From Morella rubra (Eukaryota; Streptophyta; Magnoliopsida; Fagales; Myricaceae), in contig CM025856.1 in NCBI GenBank assembly GCA_003952965.2, positions 24,375,614 through 24,439,613 of the forward strand: a stretch of 64,000 nt of DNA, read 5' to 3'. A program made the position numbers and the translations under genes. Under the pieces are notes generated by a model that ran no database searches, was not told where the DNA came from, and saw only the letters and a list, made by a program, of their open reading frames with translations. This document shows, in pieces, positions 38,833 to 50,800 of this stretch. How positions within the stretch are numbered: position 1 is the stretch's first letter; each line of letters begins with the position of its first letter.

Positions 38833-40105
38833 AAAACTAAAAAATGAAGCAAGATTCTCTTTTGGGTAATTACTTTGGAGCCAGATCTCTTATCTTTATC
38901 TTCTTTTCGGATAAAGTGAAGCTGTGTTTTTTTCCCCCTCGCTGCAAGTTCATTTCTTCTCTGCACAAGCATTGCGATCAAAACGTGAAGCATTGTGTCT
39001 TATTGTCGGTTCGCAAGAATCGACAATAAGAGAAACAAGAACTCTCCCCAGCGCAATGATTTCTTTGTTTTTTTTTTAAAAACTTCATGGGACACTGAGC
39101 TTGGGGTTACATTTCCAAGTAGAGTTAACTGAAATGTCATGTGTGATCGTAAAACACGAACAAGGTATTCGAAACTCAAAAAGAGCACAGACTACACTAT
39201 GCTAGGCCTAAAACACACCTCCACGTCACAGTTTCTCACATTCAAAAGCTCCTATAATACCTCGCATGGTTGTCTGCATCTACCAGCTGAATCGGATGCA
39301 TTCCCAGTTCCCACCAGCCTTCTCTCAAACAATCATATAGTGGGAAAGATCCATTATACGTTACCCTCTTGCTTTCAAAACGAAAAAACACAAGTTATAA
39401 GCAATATGGTTATGGTTGAATTTGTACACTAGTGCCCTTGATTGAATCGTCCATCAGATGAGGGCAAGAAGTCGTGTTGAATTTGGAGCATTTCAAGAAA
39501 TTTTTAGAAAATAAGTGCTTGCTTTCGTTCCCATCCACATAAAGGTGATACAACTGTGGGTGAGGTCAATAATGCTGCATAAAGAAAAGCCCTAAAACAG
39601 TCCTCTCGACTAATTTCTTTTTTTTCAACTTTCCTTTCGTATCAATGCACAGACAGCACAAAAAGCATTTACGAAGATGCAAGTGCGTTAGAAGCAACTT
39701 CTGCCAATGGCTTCACCATTCTAGCATGCACGTAGACAAGCTAAGTAGTGAAATAAATTGACTTTTGAACACCTTATATTACAGAAGACGCAATCCTGTA
39801 CCAATGAATCACTAAGGCTAAAGGCTGGGCAGAAAGCGGCATGTCAAGTAAACAATGATGTTGGTCTATCTTCAATGAAAAATGAGGATAATAAATGCCT
39901 AGCTCGACCAGCAAACAAGTTTACTAACCATACCCACCTAAACGATGCAGAGCATCCAATTAGAATAACCTATAACTACAATTACCTACAGGGTAAGGCT
40001 CAAATCATCCATCCCAACTCCTCCAGTTCTCTTCCCTTCAAACACAAAGAGAACATCCAACTTTACCCCAACAACCAAGGTGGTGTCTTCTCGGCCAACA
40101 CATGT
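38833..40105. other. Intergenic; upstream of DUF3054 and 3' flank of the RRM gene
   Basis: No independent gene. The frame at 39758-40126 on the plus strand overlaps the end of the RRM gene and has no family features; the region is better read as that gene's 3' untranslated sequence. Confidence 0.5.
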
Positions 40106-41551
40106 TTACTGCCACTGAGAACCTGATTCAGTTTCCAATTCACCTATCCGACCATAACCCCCTGCAGCCATGTCCATGACTCCAACCCCACCACTCGAGT
40201 ATGTAGGGGGAATACAAGCACTGCCGTGAGGCAATGAGAATGCCCTTGCACCAGGGCCATACCAAGCACTTCTCAGGGGGAGCGGAGCAACTCCAGAACC
40301 AACACTAACGGATCCTCCTGGAGAATACCAACCACCATAAATGCTTCCTCCATAAGGAAAACATCCACCACCACTAAAACCATGAAAAGGTGCGTAACCA
40401 GGTAGAATCCAGTATCCAAAACTATAAGGAGGGTAACATCCAGGAGACCCTCTTCTGCCCTCAACTCTTGTGGTAAAACCAGTGTCACTACTGTTATTTG
40501 CCTCTTTTGGCACGGCCCTCTTAACCTCCACAAGCCTTCCATTCAGCTCATGAAAGCTATTCAGTATAACCTTCTCCACAGACTCCTCTGAATCAAAGGT
40601 GACAAAGCCAAAGCCCCTAGGCCGTTGGGTTGTGCTGTCATGCATCACCACTACGTCTGTTACCATACCAAACCTTTCAAAGTAATTCTTAAACTCCGCC
40701 TCAGTGAGACCTGCGGATAAACCCCCTACAAAAATCTTCTTGGTCCTACACTGATTATCCCCATTGTCAGAACCACTGCTCTTTGGCAATGCCCTATTCT
40801 GTAGCTGGTTTTGATGTTGGTGGTGTTCACTTCTGGGTATTGCTTTTTTCACTTCTACCTATATAATCAGGGAAATTTAGTCGTCAATTCAACAACCAAG
40901 AAAATATATACACATACCGAAATTCTGTTTGGTTTCTGGGAAATTGTTCTGCAATAAAGGTGAGTGGCAATTTGAATCTCAAGATGCGAAGCATTGAAAA
41001 AAAAAGAAAAAAAGAAGAAAAACGACTCGTTTCACTCAATGGGATTCAGTCATCCCAACGAATTGGGGCCTAACGCGAGCGTATCTTCAAGAACACCAAA
41101 CAGGGAATTCGCGTCACTTTGGATAAAAAAAAAAAAATAAAAAAAAAAGAGAGAGAAGAAAGAGAGAGAGATAGAGAGAGAAGAGAAGAAAGAAAACAAA
41201 AAAAGAAGTTGAAGAAGAAAAAAAATTAACCCGACAATCCGAGGTTTTCTTTTTCTGTCGCCCAAAGTATGAAAAGAAGCCAACCTCCATTGATTGAGTA
41301 TTTAATGAGAAAAAAAAACAATGATGAAATGAACTAACCCCAATGACATGCGAGTCTTGTAGGGCTTTATCTGCAGCAGACGAGTCAGAGAACCAAACAA
41401 ATCCAAACCCTCTGGGATTCTTGGTGATCCGGTCTTTTGCAATCAGTGACCCCAACACTGTTCCGTACTTTTCAAAATGTTTCTTCAGAGTGTCTTCACT
41501 AGTCACGCGAGAGATCCCTCCAACAAAGAGTTTGGCTTCGTCAGAGTCCAT
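40106..41551 (-). CDS. Two-RRM Musashi/hnRNP-like RNA-binding protein
   Basis: Two exons (41551-41339 and 40858-40106) encode 321 aa. RRM1 occupies about 6-80, with RNP2 LFVGGI (8-13) and RNP1 RGFGFVWF (47-54). RRM2 occupies about 111-188, with RNP2 IFVGGL (113-118) and RNP1 RGFGFVTF (152-159). Between them lies a His/Gln/Asn-rich linker. The C-terminal third is rich in Gly, Tyr, Ser and Pro, typical of plant hnRNP A/B-like proteins that bind mRNA in nucleus or cytoplasm. The start MDSDEAKLFVGG is the family N-terminus. At the splice junction the protein reads HVIG-VEVKKA, three residues shorter than the usual GRTVEVKKA, so a cryptic micro-exon or a real short deletion is possible. Targets cannot be inferred. 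Confidence 0.9.
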
Positions 41552-41568
41552 TGAGCAGCACCTAAGAA

Positions 41569-41585
41569 AAACCCTAAAACCCTAG
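41569..41585 (-). promoter_or_regulatory. Telo-box in the RRM gene leader
   Basis: Two consecutive AAACCCTA-type units lie 18 bases upstream of the ATG, reading TAGGGTTTTAGGGTTT in the gene's orientation. Telo-boxes are common in promoters and leaders of plant genes for translation and RNA processing, which fits this product. Confidence 0.6.
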
Positions 41586-41594
41586 AACAGAAAT

Positions 41595-41618
41595 AGAGAG
41601 AGAGAGAGAGAGAGAGAG
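41595..41618. repeat. (AG)12 microsatellite in the RRM gene leader
   Basis: Twelve AG units, read as CT in the gene's orientation, just upstream of the telo-box. Pyrimidine-rich leaders are frequent in plant housekeeping genes. Confidence 0.85.
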
Positions 41619-42249
41619 TTTTCTACTTCTCCAGAGTTTCTGCCGTGAGCAGAGACTCGGTCAACAGACTCAATACAAACATTTTAAAAGTTCTATCAGG
41701 TAAGTCAAAAGGAATATTGATAAGTGGCAGCTACGGGGTGGGCTATTTGATTTGCGGCACTTCTCGTTGATTGAGTGTTTATATGGGCCAGGCCCATCCT
41801 ACTTCTCTCGTGTCTTGATTATCGAGCCTGGAACTGAAGAGCAAAGTTCATATTTCTGCCAGCTCTGTCATCACAAGCGCCGACAAGTACAAAACAAGTC
41901 CAACTGTTCCCCAGCCTTGCTTTTTTTATATGGTCTGACTTCTGGGAATTTAAAGCCTTATGCATGGGCCTTTACCTGTTATTTTCTGGCTCTTTTCTCC
42001 AACAAGAGCTAGGCCATTCTTCCATTCTTCTTCTCTTGGGCCTAAAGCCCCTCAAGAGCCTTTTTATTTCATGCCATTATATAACCTTTGACAAGGAAAA
42101 ACGAAAAAAAAGTCCTTGTTATTTTTGTGTGTGGTCAAGTCTAATAGCTAGTTTATGGAATTTAAAACCAGAAGCACTGTCAAAACTGGGAATAAAGGCG
42201 GAATTGTATGTATAGGCCAGCAAATACCATGACACCAAATTCTTCTTGC
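41619..42249. other. Intergenic; RRM gene promoter
   Basis: The promoter of the minus-strand RRM gene should lie in the left part. No clear TATA box was found. No coding feature is supported; the frames seen are short and unspliced. Confidence 0.45.
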
Positions 42250-42480
42250 CAGAGGCGGATCCCCCCAAATTTTTTGAAAAAATCCATATATTGGGATTTT
42301 GGAAAAAATTTCCCCCACCTAGTTATCCTGCCCCCCAATTTTTTTGAAAATTTGTTCATATCTATACAATTTTTAAGAAATTTAGTTAATATTAAGAAAA
42401 TTGATTAAGGAATTTTGAAAAATTCTCCCAAGAATTTTGAAATTTGAAATTTTAATTCAACTTCTAGCTTTTCTACGCAA
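42250..42480. mobile_element. Truncated hAT-like terminus
   Basis: The phrase CAGAGGCGGATCCCCCC is typical of one end of plant hAT elements, and the following AT-rich, CCCCCAATTTTTTT-containing sequence fits the subterminal region. No matching inverted end or 8-bp duplication was found downstream, so the element appears truncated. The right boundary is arbitrary. Confidence 0.45.
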
Positions 42481-45400
42481 ATATATTGCTTTGGGATTTT
42501 AGAAATACAAAATCTCAGGTTTTTTTTGAAAGACGGTTTCTAAAGTTGAAATTTTCATTTTGAAGCAAATATTCTCTTTGAAGTTTTTGGAGTTGAAATT
42601 TTCTTTTCAAGGTAAATATTGTTACCTTTTTTTTAGACTACCGTCATCTCTTTCATCAAAATCAAAATTTTTGAACTTTTGAAGGACCACTTTTCTTTTG
42701 AGGACAAACTGTTTTTCTTTTACTCTTAATATTTTATCTCTTTTAAGACACAGGAGATTCTATTGAGCAACTTTTAGCATAAAATAATTGATAGATGATT
42801 TTTATTCTTTAAAACATCTAGAAAATTTATAAATCATAAGTTTTGTGCATTTTATTTTTTGATGTATCTAAATTGAAGTTGCTATAAAATATTATGAGTA
42901 TTTTTCTTTTGTTATAAGTTACAATTCATATATAAAATAATATTTTTTTATTTTTTTAAATAATAATAAAAAATTATTATAACCTCATTTATCATTGGTT
43001 GGACTGACCTCTTCTTTCCGTGAGAGCACTTGACTCTATTAAAAAAAAAAAGGTTATATTATGTATTACTTTATAACGGGTGATGTTATCACATGTTCAT
43101 CCCTTTAATTCAATTTAAAAAAAAAAAAAAAAAATTTGACGGTAACACGTACGAATTTTATTAGAATACCCTCGTTTATGACGGATAAATAGTCCCTCAA
43201 CCCAAATCATCTGTGGCAGCTAATACATGCACACAACATGTTTTCTACTGTTGTTTTTTTGTTTTTTGTTTTCCTTTCTTAAAACCACTGAAACGAATGC
43301 CTCGATAATACCATGTAAACGAGCTGCTGTACTTTGCTAAACTTCTCTTAAGTAAGATTGGATCAGGGAGGAAGGAAAGAAACCAACCTGTCGCATAGTT
43401 TGTGCAGAGGGATTCAATCCCAAGATCTCCTCACATGCTGGGGTGCAGCTCAATGCTTAAAAAAGAAAACGAGTCGTTAATATAATTTGTAAGACTGGTC
43501 TTATGCGTGCGAATATTCGATAATCGCGCTCAAACTATTATTTTCAAGGGATATGTGAACATCAGAATCCCCGTTAATCATTTAACTAATCAATCTTTTC
43601 CTCTTTTTATATCTCTGCATGTGACATGGAGTTTTCAAAAACCCCAAGTTGGTCGCCGGCCCCCTACACAAGTGTTATGAATAATCTTATCACAATTCAC
43701 GTAGAATCATGTGGCAGTAGCCTAATTGCTACGAGTTTTTGTTTTTTTTGTATGGGCGTTTCACCTTGTTAATTCAGATAAAACCCACCCGTTAACAGAC
43801 AGTCAAGCAGAAAGCTTTACGCCACAAAGACAAAACTTTGCATTTCACTGCCTTGAGGGCATTTAGATCAAACCGGGGGCCCCAGATTAGAGGTATTAAT
43901 TCTGATTAAATTAAGTAAGACTAGGGTGATGCGAGAGAAGCATCTTTAGGGGTTTTAGGTTTTAGTAGGATAAAACCCTTCTGGGGTTTCCAACCTAGTT
44001 GCAAAAACATCATGACATATAATACTCAAAGCTCTTCCGTCACAAAAGCGTTTCTTTTTGTTGGGTTCTGGGCCGTCACAATGGCCGAAGACAATGCTAA
44101 TGGATGCCATAAGTGGAGCTCAAAGTCCAACCAGTTAATTTACTACTACCTATGATAAAGATAGCTCTAGTCTCTGCCAAAAATATGCATTGATTTGTTG
44201 GAGTTTGATCCGAGGGTTACCTGCATCCTCTGACCTAGAAGCGCTAGGTTAAAGTTTCGTATGCATCGAAATTTCCCTTTTTTTTTTAAGAGGTCTGGAA
44301 AGAAAGTTTTAACAGCCTTGCGACATTACAATCCACAGGGATGCAACGTATGACCCACGGGAAGACATGGCATGTGTAACCTAAATTATTAATACCAGTT
44401 TGAGCTAAATTCGTCGAACAAAATTTCAATACTCTCTAGTTTCTTCTACGAAGATACGACATAGTGGAAGGAGGTTTTAATATATCTAAATGCAGTATTA
44501 TGTCAAAAGCCACTTTGCACAAAACTGATCATACAGAACTTCATTTTTCTAATGCAAACTTGGGAAACACAGGGAGATGTCATTCGGTTATTTGACACAA
44601 GTATTGCTTCTGTACATTTGTAAAGTTGACACTAAATATGGCAAGTAAAATAACTTTTTTTGAGCAAATAAAACAGAACCTCTTTTAAACCAAACAGGAA
44701 AAAATTAAAAAGAACAAGACATGCTTTATTTAATAAAATATATCAAGATATCATGTTGCCCAGTTGGTTCTAAATAAACACTTAGGACAAAAAAACAGAG
44801 TATAAAGTATGCCAACGTTGAGTTCCAAGCAGATTAATTGCTTCATGATCTTAGCTCAGGTTATGCTGGAATCCCGGACTGTTTTTTGTTCTATTTCTAT
44901 ACCTTTTCATAAGAAAAATAGTAGTCCGAATGCCGGTCCAGTTCTTGAGTGTAACGATCCAATTATAAGGTACAATAATGTTTAAACGAGAGCGTACTAT
45001 ACGCTCGAAGGGATAGTAGTTATGGTGGCTACGACTTCCAACCATCAATTTCTTAATAAGAGGCCAAGCACAGAGAGAGAGAGAGAGAGAGTACAGCGAA
45101 TGAGGGGGGATGAACTGGATTATATAAGGAAAGACGGCCCTATCTAAAAAGCCAGCTTGGAGGCCGGAGGTAGCCTAGCTGCGTAGGTTTCTCGAGGAGA
45201 CACCCAAATTGATGGCCCTACAGACCAGGACAAGGACAGGACAGGCATGGTGGTTCTTGAAGATTTAATTCTTTCCCTATCTTGACCGAGAACAAAAAGG
45301 TGATAAGACATGCCTTCGGGATTACACATTCTTCGGACTTGAAAACCCTATAGAAAATAGAGTCTTGTTTTTTATGCAGCTTAATAGCTTATGCATCGAC

Positions 45401-45740
45401 ACCCGTAATTTAATATTGTTCTCTATAGACATTGTTTTGAATGATTCGAGGTTGCAGCCGAATAAATTAAGCTATCCCTACACGATACGTTTCTGACCCA
45501 GTGTCCGCAAGCAAAACCATAACAACCCAGCATAAATTAAACAAAACAAAAACACACTAATTAGCGAAAGCTCATTGGTGTATTCCGGGAACTTCCCAAT
45601 GCCATTGATGGATTCCTTTTCCTGGAAACTCATGCCACTGGTTTCTTCCTCAAACTCCGAGAGCGAGATGTAATCATGTCTTCATCCAAACGAATCAGAT
45701 GCTGTTTTTTTACCCTTATTTTGTTTTTTTTTTCAGATCT
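42481..45740. other. Intergenic, AT-rich, nothing supported
   Basis: AT-rich sequence with many T runs to about 43150, then mixed intergenic DNA. Two spots resemble fragments of tRNA-derived SINEs on the minus strand (around 43385-43460 and 44190-44280), based only on TTGGGATTGAATCC-like and related phrases. An (AG)n tract lies at 45072-45091. No gene is seen. Confidence 0.4.
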
Positions 45741-45749
45741 ACAAACCCT

Positions 45750-45824
45750 GACGTAGTTAAAGTTCACTGGAGGAACCAAGTCATCTCCTCGGTCAGCTAT
45801 ACTAAGCACATGGTGGGTGGACAT
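45750..45824 (-). pseudogene. Possible first exon of an atypical dual-specificity phosphatase
   Basis: An ATG at 45824 opens a frame reading MSTHHVLSIADRGDD followed by LVPPVNFNYV, then meets a possible donor (GTCAGG|GTTTGT). The LVPP-x-NF-xx-V motif after an acidic stretch matches the N-terminus of plant and fungal atypical dual-specificity phosphatases, where it precedes the RSGFP block. I could not find the rest of the domain or its HCxxGxxRT catalytic loop on the minus strand below it. It would therefore be an orphan exon or fragment, or a coincidence. Confidence 0.3.
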
Positions 45825-45840
45825 CTTCCAACGGAATTAA

Positions 45841-47389
45841 GCAAAAACATTTTGTATTGAGAAAAAGCCATTACTCACGTGAGCTTCATGAAGCCCAACC
45901 GTGTGAACCTATGAATTGGTCGCCACCCCTCTAATTATTATGTTTCCGGTTCCGTTGGGCTTACGAGATATACATCAGTTTTCCTTGTCTTGCTGATTTA
46001 AGTCTTCAACGACGAAATTAAGCAGTCAAATATATATAGGGTTTTCCCAAGTGCACCCATGTGTAGTAGGACTGCGGGACCAAGGCTGAAGTTACACGCC
46101 TCCATATCATAGCCTGCAAGTCTTCCCCGCCTGGACCAATGTGTGTGTTGTAGCGCTAGGTAGAGGTGAGAGGTCGTGCAGCTGGCAGGAGAGGTTGGCC
46201 CTATGGGTTATTCTGTTTTTTCTGCTTTTTTACTCGTTCTGATCGGTCATAGAAACGAACGAGGTCAAAGGTGGTTCAACCATTACTTTTTGTGGCTCCA
46301 GAGAGAAAAAGGAAATGAGCACGAGTAACTGTGCTTATGACCCTATCATCGTCCAGGAGCCGCCGGCTATACCTTATGCTCCAGCTTTTAAGAGAAACTA
46401 TATTCATGGTTACAAAAAGAGACGGACATCTTCCAATTTCCACGAACACCGGACACGGACAGAACAGCTAATTAATTGAGCCGAGATTGTTACTCGATGG
46501 AGGTTGGGACTCAATGAGAACATAATGTCGGATATTCGACTCGGAGAGTGTACCCTTTTTGTTTTTCTTTTTTTTCTCAGCTTTGTCTAACTCGTCCAGA
46601 AATATCGACTCTTTCCCCCCCCTTTTGGTTTTCTAGCATGCCCAGACCTAAGAAATTCCTCTACAAAGTGAGGCGAACTCTTCATAGATCCAGCAAATAT
46701 ATGTGCCGAGAGAGTTTGGTGACTGCAAAACACATGTTCCGGTCTTCCGAAAGATGAAAGGCGGTAGTTGCATGCTTTTGGCATTTTGCAGGCTGTTCGT
46801 GTTTTGATGCCTCGATCGATCAGGAGAGAGGCGTAGTGATGATGTACAGAGACTTTATACGAGGCCTCTCAGGACTACTGGCTTTCAGCTATCTAAGGGT
46901 TGCTTCTGTGATTCAATTAGCTGCCAAGCAGATCTGACTGCAAGCTTGCTTTGTTGTAATGCAGACACGTACGTACGTAGGACCCTCTACGTCATCATGG
47001 ATGAGATTAAGATATGATTAGATAGGAGGTCAAATCCATAATTTTGGTGTTTACATGCAGAAATTCCTAATTGGAAAAAAAAAAAAGTCGACTCAAAACT
47101 TATTTTGATAAATTATCAAAAATTACAACTTATGTTACAAATAAGAATAAGAACGAAACCACTCCTTCAATCACATGAACTCATCAAGCCTACTACCTTA
47201 CAAAAAGTAGCATCCGGAGTCAAAGAACTCCGTGCTCACAATGCAAAAAAATACTTGTTCTCTTTCCTTTTCAACACGTTACCTCTGTTCTCTTCCGAAC
47301 AACGTCGTAACTTCGTAGGTTGATCAATGATTTGATCTTTATAACTTCGAATTCACACTGTGTGGTGTGGTTTGACTTCTTTCGTTGAA
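45841..47389. other. Intergenic with one small basic ORF
   Basis: No conventional gene is seen. The only coding candidate is a 39-codon ORF at 46638-46757, listed separately. Confidence 0.4.
46638..46757 (+). CDS. Small basic ORF, 39 aa, unknown
   Basis: An ATG-to-TGA frame encodes a strongly basic peptide beginning MPRPKKFLYKVRRTLHRSS and ending in an Arg/Ser-rich tail, with one Cys. The ATG follows a pyrimidine-rich leader-like stretch (about 46550-46636). There is no signal peptide or membrane segment. I do not recognise a family; it does not match DVL/RTFL or CLE signatures. It may be chance. Confidence 0.2.
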   Translation: MPRPKKFLYKVRRTLHRSSKYMCRESLVTAKHMFRSSER

Positions 47390-47800
47390 GGGAAAAAAAA
47401 AATACATTTTTCACGAGGAATTATTATAGTTTTTGCACTTTACACCTTAAATTATTAATTTTGACACATATAAACTTTTTAACTACAATATTTGACACTT
47501 TACATCCTTTTATCAACTTTTTAGATTAAAATAACGATAATGTCCTTGACCCATTTTACATATATTAAAGATATTATTATCAATTTATTAATTTCTTAAG
47601 GGTATTATTGTCAAATAAAAGGTGCAAAGTGTTTACTATTAATAGTTTGAGGGTATAATGTGTCAAAGTGTATAATTTAAGGTGTAAAATATCTAATATT
47701 AGTAATTTGAGATGCAATATTTTAAAAATAGTAGTTTAAAATGCAATATATTACTACTTTAATAATTTATGAATGGAAAATTGTACTTTAAAAAAAAAAA
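47390..47800. mobile_element. MITE of the 13.3-kb family, left border of the repeat block
   Basis: Same family as the element at 13334: a GGGAAAA-type start, phrases TTTGACAC and GATAATGTCCTT, a central ATTATTATCAATTTATTAATTTC, then complementary phrases (GGTGCAAAGTGTTT, GGGTATAATGTGTCAAAG). The right end degenerates into TTTAAAAAAAAAA. No clean target duplication was found. It lies immediately left of copy 1 of the 4.4-kb block. Confidence 0.7.
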
Positions 47801-50800
47801 CTTTGATGCCATTGGGCCGCAGTCGTGGGTATTAAAATTCACCCTTAACGAACCGGAGTGGTACAGGATTCTCTCATAAGCCCTCTTTAAAACTGAGATG
47901 GCCTAAAAGATAAATGAAAAGAATATGAGAATTGGAAAAGAAAGGAAAAATCTGAAACGCTGACAGGGAGGGAAGCTACGGACGCAGACGAAATCCGCAG
48001 TGCTGGATAGCAATGAACCGAAAATATCAGTGGTTGGTGGACCCGCCAGCTAGGAAGATGGCCACTGAAGGTGACGCGCGAATGGGGACAAAGCACGAAA
48101 GGTAGGGCCCAGCCAACCCCTGTCGGTAAAGAGGAAGCGAACCTCTTCTATCTACGTCTCGCTCTCTTTAAGCCCAACACCTAATCGTGGCGGTGAGGAA
48201 CCCATGACTTGTGTCAGTTGTACAATTCTCACGAGTAATTTTTTTTTTTTTGTCAGGCGTGGAGAATTATTATTTGCTAAGGAGATAATACTTACGGCCC
48301 CCCCCCCCCCAGCTGTGGGTCCACGTGGCACTATCACCACCACGACACCCGCTCTCGACACGTCAACGTCGCTGCACACAGTACCTAATGTCTATCCAAC
48401 CTCCGGTCTCTCTCTCTCTCTCTCTCGGAGGTGTGCGTGTGTGTATCCTTCTCTTTCTCTCTCTAGAAAAATAAAATATCTGTGTTTTTGTGCGAGCGAT
48501 GCGAGCGTGAAGAATCCGAGACGACATGATGGGGATGGCTCCTGCTTTTTTAGTGTGGCTTCTTTTCTTTTTTTGGGTTTTAATCTTTTTTAAACTCTGT
48601 TTGTTTTGTTTGTTTTGTTTGGTCGGTCTACGGTTTGCCTCTTTCATTGGCTTTCTTTAGCTTGGGCTGTTGTCTTGTCCGATTACAAACAGGCCTTTCT
48701 CTCTGAAACTTGCCTCCATCCAATTTATTTGAATTTTTAAAAATAGTCCATTGCCGTTTGAAATGCAACGTATCAAAAAACCAACACTTTTCTTTTCTTT
48801 CTTACTTATACTTTCCCAGTTTGAGAAATTGTGAATTTGTGATGTGAGATAGTCGAACAACTTCGGTCTTTTCAAAACATTAAATTTTATGTACTGTATC
48901 AGCATGGATGCCCCGAAGTTAGATATATTGAGACAAACTATGCGTACCAGATTTTCAAATATCCTATCAAATTTCGTACAAATAGGGTTCTCGTTTTATG
49001 TACTGTATCAGCATGGATGTACCGAAGTTAGATATACTGTGGAGTCTAGTCTTATCACTCAGCATTGAACATTTAATATCTTGTACTTCAGGCAGCAATT
49101 AGTTTTTTTTTTTTTTATGGGTTTTTAGATGATATAATTTAAATAGAAAAAATTTATAAAAAAAAATTGAATAAATAAGAATTTTACATATTAGTAGAAT
49201 CAAATTTTTAAATTCAGATTTTGGCTCTTCACTTTAATCTTTATTTTCTAACTCCGAATTATAATTTCACATCTCAATTAAAATATACAATTGAGAAGTT
49301 TAGTATACTCGTGATGGTGAATCTGTAAAAATATAATTCAAATATTAAAAATTTTATCTCTTACCGATAGATTACATTATTGCACGAAATGATCACACTT
49401 CGAGTTAGAAAAATAAAAAATAACCTACATCACATATGCTAATGCTAGTGTTTTACGATAAGTGAAGGCTGAGGAGACGGATGCGAAGCTTCTATTGTCC
49501 AACTTCATAACGCCGCACCACGTAGATTTATGTCCCCTCGATTTATGAGTTGCTTCATAAGAACAGATATGTCTCCTGAACTTGAATTCCCGCTTTTTTA
49601 AAAAAAAACTCCCCTGAAACATAGCACTGAACCATCTAGGCATCTACCGCTTGGCCCAGCGACATAAAGGTCGAGCTTAGAAATTGAAGTGACCAAGTTC
49701 GACGAGGACGAATAAATTCCAAGTTCAATCATCAACGAGACCGGTCGGGTGTTCCCTAGAATTTATTTGGAAGGGAACTAATACCACAAGCCAGCCACCA
49801 CAATAATAACGCAAAATGAAACACGTACACAATGTCGTTAAAGTTACAGGAACAACCCCTGTATTTATGTTCCAAAGTTATTAAATTGGACCGTAATTTG
49901 GTGACAAAGTACTTCTTTTGCAATATGCCAACAGTGGACGTAATTGAGGTATTTTTCCCTAAAGCCCGAACTCGTACTAAATTACGCACATGGCTTTGCT
50001 TTTGGGATACGGAATTAATGCGAATCTTCGTTAGGCTTCTTCAATAAATGGGAGAACATGAGAGGAGGAGCTGCATCAGATGGCAGGACAATTGGATCGT
50101 AATAACCGTGACACCGTGATGCACTGGTATTACGATGATAGATGGGTGTACCAATATAGCTACATGAAAAAAGAAAGATGGGTACCGTGCTTACTACGAA
50201 TTTAAATTTAGGTTTTTAAATTTAATATGTAATATTATCCCTATACACATGGTATATTAGAATTTAGTTTCACATGAGATGATGTTAAGGTTACGTGATA
50301 AAACGAACAATTTTTATTTATTTTTAAAATACATGTTAGAACTTTAATCAAATTGTTTTGTAGGGTTATTGACTCTTCATTTTTTAAGCAAAGTAAAAAT
50401 ACAGAGATGTTTAGCCTACTTATTTTATGTGTCTAATGTATATAATGTAAATTGACCTAAAGATATTATTAAATACTATGTTTAAATTCTTCTCTAAATC
50501 GTTTATAAACTATAATTTTACTTAGTGTTGAATTTAAAAACATAGACTTCGAAGTAACATTAGAACTGTCGTTGCGGTGATTTTTAAATTATTTAATTCA
50601 AGCTAGTAGGTTTCATTATAGGACTTAGTTCTTATAGGATTATCTCTTCATTAATTATTTAATTTCCTACCACGAATAGTGAAGAATATTGGATATAATA
50701 CTATATCTCCATCCTTAAATCCTTAAATCGTTCAATAGTCCGCCAAGCTATAATTTTTTTTGTGACTTAGTCTTAATATGGCATTTGTAAACAACATTTG

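Noticed and set aside
38388..38840. 150-codon plus-strand ORF
   Set aside because: Antisense to the first exon of the DUF3054 gene and without domain features.
48204..48593. 129-codon ORF repeated in all three blocks
   Set aside because: It runs through C, CT and T tracts. Its reading frame shifts between copies with homopolymer length, so it is not conserved coding sequence.
48363..48905. Lys/Arg-rich minus-strand ORFs recurring in each block
   Set aside because: Their recurrence reflects DNA duplication, not selection. Composition follows GA and A-rich tracts.
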